Below, in pieces: positions 35,301 to 46,940 of a stretch of DNA of 64,000 bases. The notes beneath the pieces are model-generated. The model was not told the DNA's origin and did no database searches. It worked only from the letters and a program-made list of their open reading frames with translations. Source of the DNA: Leptodontidium sp. MPI-SDFR-AT-0119. Its lineage: Eukaryota; Ascomycota; Leotiomycetes; Helotiales; Leptodontidiaceae. The stretch covers positions 372,001-436,000 of the forward strand of contig JAHLEZ010000020.1 in the NCBI GenBank assembly GCA_020726505.1, in the 5' to 3' direction. The first letter of the stretch is position 1; every line of letters begins with the position of its first letter. A program made the position numbers and the translations under genes.

Positions 35301-36247
35301 AAGGTTTGTCGAGAACGAAAGACATCGGTTCTGCGATGGATCATGCGCGGCAAACCATGAGCTACTCGAAGTGATTGCATGCGCTCTGCTACTTCCTCAT
35401 GTCCGTATGGTACTGGCTGCAGTGCGACACGATATACAAAACAACTTCCGGCGATTCGCTTGTGCTGCTCGTTCAGGCAGGGAAGACGACGTCGCTCGGG
35501 ACCACCTGGAGGATTTGGTAGTTGGGTTCCTGGTCTTCGGATGCCAAGTTGTGCGAACATATCTGCTAGCGGGTCTGCCACGATCTTTTGAAAAAATCGA
35601 GGAGCTTCACGCATCGAAAAGATGAATGACGGGCTCGAACCTTCTTCAGCAGCGATTGACAATGTAGCAAAGTGCAGAAAGTCAACCCGTACTCCGGTTT
35701 CAAGGGTCAAAATTGTGCTGTGCTCGCCAAACTTCAACGTACCACGCGAAGTCCATGATAATTGAGGCTCAAAATAGAGGTTGGATTTGGCATAGCTCCA
35801 CACTCCGCAGGACACAGATATGCAATCGAAGAGGACAGGGAGGATTTGAGGTGTGTAGTGACCAATTGTCGTCAAAGTCGTAATCTTCGTCTGACGATCC
35901 TTCTCCTCCTTGGCAAGAACACGAAGCAAGTAAGGATTGGCCTCATTGTTGCTCTTCTGGCAGTAAATCGGCTGCCCAAGGAATCTGAGATTGACCGATG
36001 TGACACTGGGATGACGTTGATGTTGGTTATTGGCACTGTATTGAGTCTGATTCTTGGTCTGACCGTAGTGTTGGAGGAAAGTCTCGGCTTCGCTGAGATG
36101 AAGAAAGGTTAAGAAGGCAAAGTTCTTGTCTTTTGGCTTGGTGCAGTGCACAGACCGAATCGAAAGCTTGGAGAGGAACGGCTTGAGGAAGCTCTTCAGG
36201 CTGTTCTCAGTGCTCTGTGGAGGGACGTGTCGCACGTGGATGTCCAT
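32366..36247 (-). CDS. RNA-dependent RNA polymerase of the RNA silencing pathway
   Basis: Exons 36247-34354, 34307-33745, 33667-33233, 33175-32805, 32750-32366; 1,215 residues. The N-terminus (MDIHVRHVPPQSTENSLKSF to FAFLTFLHLSEAETFLQHYG) looks like an RRM-type fold. The catalytic part has KPCLFQIRYQGAKGMI, ALTKKNLLISRAPALHPGD and the diagnostic LSGGDLDGDRYYVMWD loop near residues 865-875, whose aspartates bind catalytic metal. Such enzymes make double-stranded RNA for Dicer in quelling or meiotic silencing; which paralogue this is cannot be told here. The 57-nt intron at 33232-33176 is a multiple of three without stops, so its retention would add 19 residues in frame. Confidence 0.95.
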
Positions 36248-37708
36248 AGTGGCAGGCTGTTCACTGCAGTTTGAGGTGGGCAGAAATGAGGAAGGCTTCG
36301 AGAGAATACTGAAGCGAACTCCTTAGCCTCAGAAGGGTTTTGTTGGAGCGTTTAAGTGTCAATTTGGCAGAAGTCGACGAAGGTGAGTGTATCTTTGGGA
36401 AACAAGGCTGCTTTAGTGGATCTGGAGGTAGGCTGTAACAACGCGGGACGCTGGACGAGGGTAGAAGAACACGCAGCAAAGGAGAACTTGCAAATGAGAA
36501 ATACTCAAACCTTAACGCCGGTGATTATTTGTCTGTCGTCTTATGAACTGCGACATGGCTCACACTGGGCTCAGGTGAAGGTTGCGTTGTCAAAGACTGA
36601 ACTTTGTTTCAACTCGAATATGGCGAGGCTGCGCTAGTCCAAGCTTGGCATGGCTGACCCAGCACCTGACTTGAAATATTAAAATCTGCTTTCCTTACAA
36701 TTGATACTGTCGGTATCATAAAGGTTACAAGTAAGACTTGCAGGAGCTTTCCAGATTACATGAAGGTTCGTGTCTTTCAAATGCCAGTGGGGGTGGTCAA
36801 ACTTTGAATTGTCACGTGAGCTAGCATTTTTGAGGCAACCTTTCGTTCAGCATCCCATTTTCTCTCTCCCCTAGTACACCGAAGCAAGTGCGAGTAGATA
36901 TTTTACAAGCAAATCTCTATTTCCTTAAAAATTTCTACCAGCTCCTCTACTCACGACTTTTCACAATACATTCCTTCCCAAACTCATCCTTGACTTCCTC
37001 CTCAAATTTCAACCGAGAACCTCCCAAACGACATCCTCAACGCCGGCCCTAACCAGCTACCTCTCGATTATCCAGTACAGGCCCTCTAACGACCAATTTC
37101 CTGACTCCTCCGTCTGAAAAGGAGCTTCAAATCATCTACTTATTGCCTCTCAACAGCAGCCAAATCAACAATGACGTGAGTGGAGTGCTACAATGTAGAA
37201 AAGCCCACTTGAGCTAGGTACATACCACATCTTACTCGACAGAACCAATAAGCGGAGATGCCAGAAACCTAAACGTTAAGCAGGAAATGAAGCCAGAATA
37301 TTAAAAACATAACAACCTTGAAACTATCAAACAGCTTGTAGGTGGATTTGAACAACAACATTGGATCGGGTGTCCAGCCAATCAGACGCTCACCGGAACG
37401 ACGCACTGCAACGAAGTGGATCCGACTCAGGGGTTAGAATGCGGCACAGCGATGAGGTCGATGGGGTTTTCGACGTCCCTTGAAGTAAAACACAAATCAT
37501 CCTTCTCTCTGTACGAGATAATTCAGACGGGGTTATGCCATTGGATTTCTGTCCTCGAACGGACGTCGAGACAAACCTCTAGGCATCCCAGTTTAGAGAC
37601 GAGTTGCATGCTGTGACCCCTGTCCCGGTTGTTGATTTGTTGTTTGGACGGAATTGAATCACTATTAAGTGAGGTCTTGAGTTGAAGTTCAAATTGGAAT
37701 TCGTCAGC
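36248..37708. promoter_or_regulatory. Divergent region between the RdRP and Zn2Cys6 genes
   Basis: 1.46 kb with no supportable coding exon. It includes pyrimidine-rich stretches near 36840-37110 that look like a transcribed leader of the plus-strand gene; a short ATG at 37171 is followed by a GTGAGT donor, so an upstream spliced leader is possible. Confidence 0.4.
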
Positions 37709-38876
37709 ATGCGTCGATTCCACAAGAAGACTAGAGCTGGCTGTCGTCAATGCAAATCCAGAAGAGTAAAGGTTCGTCCAAACAAGACCTTCGATCGGCT
37801 GATGAAGAACTGAAAACAAGCAGTGCGGCGAGCAAAAGCCAACATGTAACGGCTGCAAGCGGCAAGGTCTTGAATGCAGCTTTCAATTCCTGACACCTAC
37901 CATATTTAGAAATCGCAACGAAGCCGGGTCTTGGCCAACTCGTGACATCTGTCTGAGAGCCGATCCTCTCCCATCATCAGACGCCAGGGCACTGGAATTC
38001 CTTCACCACTACAACCAAAAAACTAGCACAACACTCGGACGGGCGGGGAAGATGGATCTATGGCTCATAATTATCCCACGAATAGCACTATCTCATGAAT
38101 TCCTCATGCATGGCCTCCTCGCCGTCTCGGCACTACATCTCTCAACTCTCCAGCCGTCCCGGAAAGAAGAACTGGTCAACTTCGCATCCAAGTCTGAGAG
38201 TTTAGCACTCCCTACTTTCAGAAGACTTGTGAAACGCAATGATCCAAGAGATATCAGCGCCGTGTTTGCATTTGCCGGATTCGTGATCCCGTATATGCTT
38301 GCTGTGTCTGGAGTGTTGGGCGTATCGTCGATGGGGATCCCATGTTTGGAGGACCCGCATTGGTTCCTTATGGCACGAGGGTTGATTGAGCTATTGAGGG
38401 AGAATTGGTCAGCCTTGGAGCAGGGACCCTTTGCGACGGTGTTGGAATCGACAGCTCTTCCTGTTGAAAAGAGTTGGAATCCAGATGATGCGTATTTGGC
38501 AGATGTGCAAACACATTGGGAGAAGCAGAGAATGGATAGAAAAGTCGTGGATGAAGGGTTGGATGAGTGTATAAAGACCTTCGATGAGTTGAGACGGGTC
38601 TTGTGTCTGCCTTTTGCTCCGTATCAGACTTTTACCATCATGAGTGCTGTCTATATCTGGCCGGGAATGGTGTCGCAGGAATATATGAAGCTGGTCTACG
38701 AACGGAGACCGGAAGCCCTGGTTGTTCTGGCACACTACTGCGTGTTGCTAAAACAAGCTGATTGGGTCTGGTTCCTGAAGGGTGTTGGAGTGAAGCTGCT
38801 GAATGCAATAGAAGAAGAACTGGACACGGAATGGAAACCCTGGATACAGTGGGCACTTGATCAGCCATGCAAATGA
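37709..38876 (+). CDS. Zn2Cys6 transcription factor
   Basis: Exons 37709-37771 and 37824-38876; 371 residues. The zinc cluster is complete, with the spacing C-x2-C-x6-C-x6-C-x2-C-x6-C, preceded by basic MRRFHKKTRAG; the intron falls inside the cluster, just before the third cysteine, as is common in this family. The rest has the look of the fungal C-terminal regulatory domain of small sterol-uptake-regulator-like factors: LEFLHHYNQKTSTTLG, ALSHEFLMHGLLAVSALHLS. DNA-binding nuclear regulator; targets unknown. Convergent with the FAD oxidoreductase gene 36 nt away. Confidence 0.9.
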
Positions 38877-38912
38877 TTGAGCTTTATTCCTTCATTATTC
38901 ACACTTGATAGA

Positions 38913-40249
38913 TCATCGGTGATCCTCCTTGTTGTAGATATCATTGTACGTCACCAGTGCTCTCCGCTTCAAAACCTCGTCGTCGTCGCCCGCAAATCGC
39001 ATCACGTCGAAAGCCTTCAACGTCTCCAGGTCCTCTTGGGGCAACTTGTTGCCCAAAACCAAATCTGCCACCATGCGTCCTACTCCGGCTGCGTGGGTGA
39101 TCCAAACAGCAGCTGCGACGTACAGTCCTGGGATTTGTGGCACTGCACCAGCAAATGGCATGCTATCTGGAGTAACCGAGAACATGGCGTTGAAACCTTT
39201 GTACGGGGTCTTGGATTCGCGTTGGTCGGCATTTGGGAATACAGAGAGGGCATAGTCGTGGATTGCACTGACGCCTGTTAGTCAATGGCTCTGATAGGGG
39301 CGCAATCGAACACCAACTTTTCTGATACCCGATTAAAGAGGGCGCTCTGTCCAGGAGCAGCTGCAGATGGTTCGTGGTGATATGTTCCAAACCCATCAAC
39401 ATCACCGTGATCACGAGCATAAATGTGCTTCTCAGGCCATCGAATGAACGGTTGTCTGATTTCTCGAAGTGGCCTGGAAGGTCCGTATGCATAAGGATGG
39501 GCGACAGGAATGCTGGGAAGAACGACATTGAGGGATTTGAGAAGCTCCTGTGTCCAGATGCCAGTTGCGACAATCACTTTGTTGGCTTCCAGAACTCCGA
39601 GATCAGTCGTGATGTAGAAGTGACCGCTGATGCTATTGGAGGTAAGAGAGGAGACCTTTACTCCCACAACCAAGGCACCTTTTGCCTTTGCTTCCGCTTG
39701 GTAGAACTGGGCGATCGCGGGTGCATTGGCAGAGCCATCAGAGCTGAAGAACAGAGCTTGAGATTGTCCATCTTGAGCGTGGAAATGCGGTGCCAGTGTA
39801 GATGCTTCCTCGGACGAGATAATTTCTGCTGGAAGCCCAGCGGCATGTGCAAGGTCTCGTCGATGATGAAGTTCTGCAATGCCAGCTTTGGTGCTCGCAA
39901 TCTCAAGACCACCAACACGCTGGAAAGCACCTAGAAGTTATCAGCCAAGCACGGAACACAGAGCAGCAAACCTGCCCGGAATCTTGGAGTATGCCTCCAC
40001 GCTCTCTTTTGCTACTTTGGTGAGATGGCTGATAGAGTTCAGCTGGCCCACGAATCCTGGTGCAAAAGCAGTCGAGCCTTGAGGATTTGAATGGGAAGCA
40101 TCGATGAGGATGATTTGAGATGATGAGCCATTTCGACTTAGGTAGTAGGCTAGAGCTGATCCCACAATTCCTCCTCCAATTATGACAGTCCTATTCGCAG
40201 ATGACTGCTGTTGCAAGCCATTGAAGATCTCGACAGTTGACTCGGACAT
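38913..40249 (-). CDS. FAD-dependent oxidoreductase, DAO family
   Basis: Three exons: 40249-39976, 39930 to about 39318 or 39312, and 39267-38913; about 413-415 residues. The dinucleotide-binding fold is clear: TVIIGGGIVGSALAYYLS at residues about 20-37, then IILIDASHSNPQGSTAFAPG. Later motifs are GGLEIASTKAG, VIVATGIWTQELL and a C-terminal GLYVAAAVWITHAAGVGR. The DAO family includes amine and amino-acid oxidases and sarcosine or dimethylglycine dehydrogenases; the substrate here is open. Intron 1 appears to be 45 nt with a GC donor (39975-39931), because the nearby GT donor gives the wrong frame; the donor of intron 2 is ambiguous by 6 nt. Confidence 0.85.
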
Positions 40250-40793
40250 TCTGAGAGACACAGGCAAATGTGTGATAATTGGAAGATGGTAGAAAGCAGA
40301 GAAAGAGGATGACAAGAAAAAATCTGTATATTGTCCGTCTTATTATACATGACCTTAACCACCCGACCAAACGACAGTCAAGTCATTGCAAAGGCGTACT
40401 GCACACTACTTACAGTGCCAAGGAGCGATCCAGTACTGCAGTTTGACTTGAGTCGGATCTTCAATGCAAGCGCGCACACGGCGTACTTGTGATCATAGAT
40501 AGTTTCGAGATGGATTGATGTCGTCGAGATTAGATTTGATTTGTGAAGCCGTGAGAGCAACAGAGTTGGGCAGAGTTGAAAGCCATAAGAGGTTGGCTGC
40601 CGGAAAAGTGGAGACTTCGAGATCAACCACGGCACGTGACTTTAGTCCCTGAGCTCTCCGCGTCGCGAATCGTAAGCTATCGTCGCCTGAAATCAAAGCA
40701 ACAACGCAACAACCTCCCACGCCTGATTTCATCCCCATAACCTCAATAATCCCCCTTCCAAACCTTCATATCGCTCCTTTACCACACCTCAAG
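40250..40793. promoter_or_regulatory. Divergent region between the oxidoreductase and proteasome genes
   Basis: 544 nt without coding exons, carrying both promoters. No specific site recognised with confidence. Confidence 0.5.
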
Positions 40794-41852
40794 ATGGATA
40801 CCCTCGTCGCCCAATACAGCAGACCGATGTTCGAGAAGGAGAACTATGCCGAAGAAGACCAGATGGAGCTCTACCAGCCAACACCAAGCTTGTCCCTCAA
40901 GTTCGCCATGCCTCCTATTGCTCAAGTACGTCTTCTATCATCGCCTCTGGCTTGCTCTAGAGCTCCCCAGAGCTTTGAGGAGTCTGCCACGAGCATCTGC
41001 TGATTATTTGCTCTCTTCTAGCCCTCAGCCTGGCTCCGTGCTGCAACTGACGACCATGCCAACCCAAACTGCCCCATCAAGATCGCACACGGTACTACAA
41101 CACTAGCATTCAGATTCCAAGGCGGTATTATCGTAGCAACCGACTCGAGAGCGACGGCCGGCAACTGGATTGCGAGTCAGACAGTCAAGAAGGTTATTGA
41201 GATCAACAGTTGTTTACTGGGCACAATGGCTGGTGGTGCTGCTGTATGTTTACTCCATCCATATTACAGATTCTTGGTCAAAGGTGGTCTGCGGACTCTT
41301 GGATAGACAGGCAAGAAATTTACAGGACACCGGAGCTAATTTGCTGGATTACAGGATTGTCAGTATTGGCTCGCATACCTCGGAATGCAATGTCGACTCC
41401 ACGAGCTCCGCCACAAGCGCCGCATCTCCGTCGCAGCAGCCTCGAAAATCCTCGCCAACCTAGTCTACTCATACAAGGGAATGGGTCTGTCGATGGGTAC
41501 GATGTGCGCTGGTGTCACCAAGGAGGAAGGCCCTGCCCTCTACTACATCGATTCGGATGGAACCCGTTTGAGCGGCAACCTCTTCTGTGTTGGATCTGGT
41601 CAGACATTCGCATACGGAGTGTTGGATGCTGAGTACCGATATGATTTGACTGAGGAGGAGGCATTGGCGTTGGGAAGCAGAAGTATCTTGGCTGCTACAC
41701 ACAGAGATGCTTACTCAGGTGGATTCATCAACTTGTACCACGTCAAGGAGGATGGATGGGTCAAGCACGGGTTCAACGACACGAACCCTATCTTCTGGAA
41801 GACGAAGTTGGAGAAGGGCGAGTTCTCGAATGTTACGAGCGAGCTGGTGTAA
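40794..41852 (+). CDS. PRE2: 20S proteasome subunit beta type 5 (chymotrypsin-like)
   Basis: Exons 40794-40925, 41022-41243, 41355-41852; 283 residues. A propeptide of about 70 residues ends at IKIAHG, and the mature chain begins [20 protein letters not shown], giving the catalytic N-terminal threonine. The expected lysine ([10 protein letters not shown]) and MAGGAADCQYW follow, and [11 protein letters not shown] and [11 protein letters not shown] are family hallmarks. It forms the chymotrypsin-like site of the 20S core in cytosol and nucleus. Well conserved and uninterrupted. Confidence 0.96.
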
Positions 41853-42533
41853 GACAAGGGGGGGCATAGATGGGAGACGGGGAGATTTCTTTGAATGTCT
41901 CAATAGCAAGCATGGCTGCGCGATGGATGGGATGGCATAAAGGCTGAGGCCGTGTATATTACTGCTTCACTTCACGAGTGGTATTACCAATGAGAACCCT
42001 TGGAATGGATAGAAGTGTTTGATGAGAGTACTGTAGAGTGGATTCTGGTCCTGCCTAAGCTCTAAAGCCTTGGCAAAAGCAGTATAGATCTCAGCTTTGT
42101 GCCCTTTCCAACTCCAAAACGCCAACAGCTAATATACAGAAAGCAACGCGATAAAGAACAAGACGGGTCCAGTCCACTATTGACGAACCCGGCCGCGAAG
42201 AACCAGTCTGGCCAGCCAATCTAACATCCGTAACCCAATCGTCTACAGCCTATGACTATTACTTGATAAATCAAGTACGTCAAGGGGTTGCAAGAACATC
42301 TGGTCCGGAACAGTCGAATTTATACTGGTTCTCCGACTATACACGTCAGCGCCGTTTCTCCTTGGGCTGCAAGTTCTCGAACGAGGGAGTTCTGTCTATC
42401 TCACCTAGTCATCGCAAAAAAAAAAAACATTCCTATATCCCCAGTCCCCCCGCTTCAGAAATGGATCCGCACATCCGCTAACATTTCTTGTGCAGCCACC
42501 GGACTCATCATACTCGATGCCATGCACCCGAAG
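41853..42533. other. Convergent intergenic region, left edge of the coiled-coil array
   Basis: Between the proteasome stop and the first array gene. No gene recognised; a run of 11 A occurs at about 42416-42427. Confidence 0.6.
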
Positions 42534-43805
42534 CTACTCTTCCCCGTTTTGGTAGGTGTTCCTGAGAATCTTGTACTCTGTGGGCACTGTGTTGCTTGTC
42601 ATGTCCTTAAGCTTCTTCTCCAAGTTTTTCTTTTCGGCATCTGAGTCCTTTTTGGAAACCTTCGGGACTGCACCATTTGCAACAGCATGGTTAGTCAACT
42701 TCGACCTTGTCAACAACTGTATCAGCTGCTCATTGTGAAGCATCAAATCTTCCGCCGAGGGGTGCGAACCGGGGATATTAGAACCAGTATTTGCCTCCTG
42801 CAATGCTGTCTCGCGTTGTCGGCTCTCTTCCAACTGTTTTCTCGTCTGCTTCAAATTATTTCTCTCCTGGTCACGATTATATCCCAGCAAATTCAAATCA
42901 AACCGCAGATCGTCGTTCTCGTCGCGCTGATCATTGAGTGTCGCCACTCTAACCTGGAGCTCAATTCTCGTCTGCCTCGGACTCTGTCTCTTCCGGTAAT
43001 GAACCAGCTCTTGTCTCCTCAAGTTAGTTCGTAGACGATCGTTCTCATCACGGAGAACATTCACTGTCGTTTCTGTGACCTTGTTCTTACTCGCCCTCGA
43101 AGACCAGCTTCACGCTCCTCGCTCTCTGCCAATCGAACCTTTGTTTCCTCGAGTTCAGATGACTTACGTGCCAATTCAGCGAGAGCGTCTTGCATTGCGG
43201 CGCCGATTTTGGAGACGTCAGAAGCAGCCTTCTTGAGCTCGATGTTCATTTCTTGGAATTTCGCTTCGAGTGCTACATTGATCTGTGCCTCGTCATGCGT
43301 GTCCGGTTCGGTATTGGATTTGCTAGAAGAGCCATCCTCAGAGTCCTCACTGCTTTGGCTTGTGGCATCAAGACTAGGGTCGGAAGTGCGAGCCCGTTTT
43401 GCAAATCTGTCGAGAGTAGCGAGGCTGTCGAAGACTGATCTGCGTTTCTTACGAACGACGAGAATATTTTGCTTGAGGCATCTGACACTTCAGGGGGACT
43501 CCGGAAGCTTATCTCGTCGATTTGGCGCCATGGCGCCCGACTGCTGGGCTTGCAAGTATACTTGCTGATGTCACTGCTGGAGTGTGTGATATCAATGGAA
43601 TGAGGAGCTGTGGAAACGGGCAGAAATACGAAGGACCTACCATGGGCATCTGCATTGCACAGTTTTTGAAGTTATCTATCTTATGATTCTCCTTGACTTG
43701 TCAGCGTTTTCTCCCTCACATACTAAGATTCGTCTGCAGGTGAAAACTCACGATAGACATCAGTCCTGCAAATTCCTGATCGGAGTTCCAGCTTGGGGCA
43801 GTCAT
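42534..43805 (-). pseudogene. Coiled-coil array gene 1, frame interrupted twice
   Basis: A likely start at 43805 (MTAPSWNSDQEFAGLMSI) splices at GTGAGT to an exon 43679-43641, then to an exon starting near 43560 whose frame reads ISFRSPPEVSDASSK. At the AAA run 43445-43447 the coding sense moves to the -1 frame (RRSVFDSLATLDRFAKRARTS, acidic Ser-rich stretch, then LEAKFQEMNIELKKAASDVS). A second -1 shift is needed within about 43064-43110, after AESEEREAGL, to reach VTETTVNVLRDENDRLRTNL, which stays open to the stop at 42534. Both parts are heptad-rich coiled coil and carry a KRAR motif. The breaks may be real decay or sequence errors; downstream frames look fully preserved. Confidence 0.5.
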
Positions 43806-44682
43806 GGCTGCAAATTTTCTGATTTCTGGGTGGCTTGGAGGTTGTTTTCTTTGGGCTCTTATCCTGTGTTTTATACGAAGTGAAAATGGATTGAAAGGAT
43901 GAGGAGAGCTCTTGTGTTATTTATACTTAAGTCTAGTGTGGAAAGAGTCCACTAGCTGCCCTTGGACCGTTGAAAGAGCCAATGAGATGACCTCCTTTGA
44001 GCGCCAGCGTCCAAATTTCTTGTTACATCAGAGTCGCAGCGTTATGTTGTTATGGTCTCTGGTCCTGACTAGGAGATACTGAAGAAATATTCCCTGGAAC
44101 CCAATCCCCAAGCTCGTGGCCGTAAATCTAGAACCTCGAGTATTTCCTAGCCAGTACAGAATCGCAGTTTCACAATCTTCGTGCTTTTCTGGCGTTCTCA
44201 CGATCTCTGGAATATATTCATAAACAATCGCCGAGAGTTGTGGAGTTTTCCGCGCGATTAGTCTACGATCCACAAATTGCACTAGGTGGTGCTGTCATCT
44301 GAACGACAGATAGATTATTTCCATTGCTTTGGGACCTAAACGTTAGCTCCTCACGCTGCGCTAATAAGTATATCTATCTAACGACATCAAAAAACAGATT
44401 TATCTCATCGCACAATTGAACATATTTTCAATTGGCGATTTGTGTGTCCAGCAATCTTGAGGATGGTGACGTGAGCACATGATCAAACTGGCAAATCTTC
44501 TGATTTTTACAATTGGATTTGAATTGACAAACTAAAAAAAGAAATGAAAGAAATGAACCTCGAAGTAGATTAAGACCAGAATGGTGACAGACCAGCCACG
44601 CTCCTTGCTACCCTTTGAAAGAAAGAAAAAAAGATGCAATTTCCATCTAAGCCTCCAACTTCTCAGCCCTCTACAGCCCGAT
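43806..44682. other. Intergenic region within the array
   Basis: No gene supported. It lies upstream of gene 1 and downstream of gene 2. Confidence 0.5.
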
Positions 44683-45623
44683 CTAGGCAGCCCCCTCAGC
44701 GTTGGTTGAAAGGACTTCGCTCTTCTTGGCTAGCTCGGAGCGCAACTTTTGAATCTTGACTATATCCTCGATCTTCTGGTTGGAAAGCAAGCCGATGTGG
44801 TGATTGGCAGCTTGAAGTTCGGAGCTCAGGGTTCGGGATGTCTTCTGCTCTTGCTCGAGTTCGTCCTCTAATTCTTTACCAACGGACTGTAGTTGTTTCA
44901 CTTCACCCTTCGTGGTCTCCAGCTCGGAGCGCAATTCCTCAAGTGTCACTCCATCGCTAGAAGTTTGTTCGGTAACCAGGGCAAGTGTGTCTTTGGCTGT
45001 TTGGACTTCGGAGCGAAGAGTTTGATTTGTCTTCTCTTCTTTCTCTAGTCTCCCCTCCAATGCTTTACGGGTCGACATCAGATGTGACACTTCGCGCTTC
45101 GACATGTCCAGCTCGGAGCGCAATCGCAGGATTGTCACTTCATCCCTGGACCCCTGTTCTGTCATCGAAACGAGGCGTCCCTTGACAGTTTGAAGTTCCG
45201 AGAGCAGAGCTTCGTTTCTCTCCGTTTCCATCTCGACTCTCTCACCCAATTCTTTGCCAGTCGACTGCTGATGTGGCACCTCTTTGATACATTCTTTAAG
45301 CTCTACAATACGATCTTTATGGATTTTTCGATCAGCTCTAGCCACCTGATGGAGGTATGCAATCTCAGTGGCTTTTTCGGTCGAGAGGCTGATGGATTTC
45401 TCATTCTCCCATCGCTGGTCATCGAGAGGCTGATGGATTTCTCATTCTCCCATCGCTGGTCATCGCGGAGACTTAGGATGCACTTTCTGGCGTTATGAAG
45501 ACGACTGTACATATAACTGTTGGCTTCCTCGCTGACTTTGAGTTCGCTCTTGAGTTTGGCAATTTCTTGAGACATGGCCTCCTCAGATGAGGGGACGTTG
45601 ACTTGCTCTTCCATGTTGTTCAT
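44683..45623 (-). pseudogene. Coiled-coil array gene 2, frame broken by a 41-bp duplication
   Basis: Starts MNNMEEQVNVPSSEEAMSQE and is almost wholly coiled coil. The C-terminal part holds three 63-residue units (nine heptads each) beginning STGKELGERVEMET, STRKALEGRLEKEE and SVGKELEDELEQEQ, each ending in LRSEL plus about 12 residues. A perfect 41-bp tandem duplication (45381-45421 and 45422-45462) interrupts the frame, because 41 is not a multiple of three; the sequence on both sides is otherwise in good coding order (DDQRWENEKSISLS on one side, TEKATEIAYLHQVARADRK on the other). No known domain. Stop at 44683-44685. Confidence 0.6.
45381..45462. repeat. Perfect 41-bp tandem duplication inside gene 2
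   Basis: TCGAGAGGCTGATGGATTTC opens both copies, at 45381 and 45422, and all 41 bases are identical. The perfect match implies a recent event or an assembly artefact. Confidence 0.95.
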
Positions 45624-46055
45624 TTTATCGTTGGACGACTAGATATCGATACTGAGACTGATTTGTGGTTTTGGAGTTTTGAAACATTAAAGGGAGAGTT
45701 TGAGAAATTTATACCCATCTGAATTTTGATCTGGACTTCTTATCGTCTCGAACGCAGTCGATGATACTTTTAGGCATAACTCACTAGGCTCACTAGGCTC
45801 GCTAGGTCCCAAGCAAGCTAACTCCTAGCCTCGCTTAAATTTGGGATATCTTCCTCTGGAAGCAAACAGCGGTCCAAATGTGTCGGAGATAGCTCTAGTC
45901 TACCAACCAAACTCATGTATACTTTAGTAAAGTTAGCTAAGCAGTCCGAAACGTTGGCTGCAGAATATAGGACCCCACCACCACCCTGCTGCTTCTCTCT
46001 TCACCCTTCACGATAAATGCACCAAGTAGTCTCGACAGCTATTTTGCAAACACAA
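45624..46055. promoter_or_regulatory. Divergent region between array genes 2 and 3
   Basis: Holds the promoters of both genes. Short direct repeats of CTCACTAGG and CTCGCTAGG lie at about 45780-45808, near other CTAGC/GCTAG words. Confidence 0.4.
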
Positions 46056-46940
46056 ATGCCTTCAAAAATCGAGCGCAACTTGTCCACGCAGGTTCGTTTA
46101 TATCTCCTTTCTTTCTATGTTGCTTAATCTCGAGATATTGAAGTTAACGGCTTTCAGTACTTGGAACTGGATTTCCAGAAGACTTCGCCCACGGATAAGA
46201 CGTCACCGGATTCTGCTGCCCTAGTCTCCATGGAAAGTCAATTTACTCCCATTAACAGGGCCAAGAACATTGAACGAACCCAATCTCTCCTCCAACTCTC
46301 AACCTCCAGAGGACACTCGTTCAATGTCACCTACAAACCAAACGACATCCGAGAGTCATCGTCCACCTTCCCTGCCATGGCTCCTAACAGTGGCTCTGAA
46401 GGTGTCTCTTCCCCAGAGCTCCCATCAGCCACACCCTCTGCTCCTGAAGGCACCGCTTTCCAACCATCGGCTTCTGCAGGGCCATGTGTGATCAAGCCTT
46501 CTAAAAAGCGAGGTCGACCACGGAAGAGCTCCGATGTGACCGCCAAGCACAAATATATGAAGCGAAAGCCACAAGGTCCTGACGCTCCACCTCCTGCAAA
46601 AACATTCAAAGTTGCATCCGAACCCGAGATCTCCAGAAATGTTTCCAAACTCGTAGCCGAGAAATATGCACTTCAGAAGGAAAAGAAAGACCTTAAAAAA
46701 GATAATGATATGCTCAGAGATATCAATCGACGGTTGGGTGGGCGGAAAGCTGTGGATATTGAAACGTATAGGGCTGTCGTCACCAGATTTGAGGAGGCTG
46801 AAAGGCGCAATGGGAAGTTATTGCAACAAAATGGTATTCTCAGTGGTCTGTGTTGGGAGCACAGCATTACCGTTCCAGGAGCTGAAGACCCGCCGGTCTG
46901 GAATTCTTTCCGCTCCAATTCTTCTTTCGATGATATTTAA
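46056..46940 (+). CDS. Coiled-coil array gene 3: AT-hook protein
   Basis: Exons 46056-46091 and 46158-46940; 272 residues. Start MPSKIERNLSTQ, a Ser/Pro/Thr-rich middle, then a canonical AT-hook, KKRGRPRKSS, followed by a second basic patch (KHKYMKRKP) and a coiled coil of about 50 residues (LVAEKYALQKEKKDLKKDND). The AT-hook binds the minor groove of AT-rich DNA, so a nuclear, chromatin-associated role is likely. It is the only plus-strand member of the array and is uninterrupted. Its membership rests on position, coiled coil and basic motif, not on clear sequence similarity. Confidence 0.7.
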
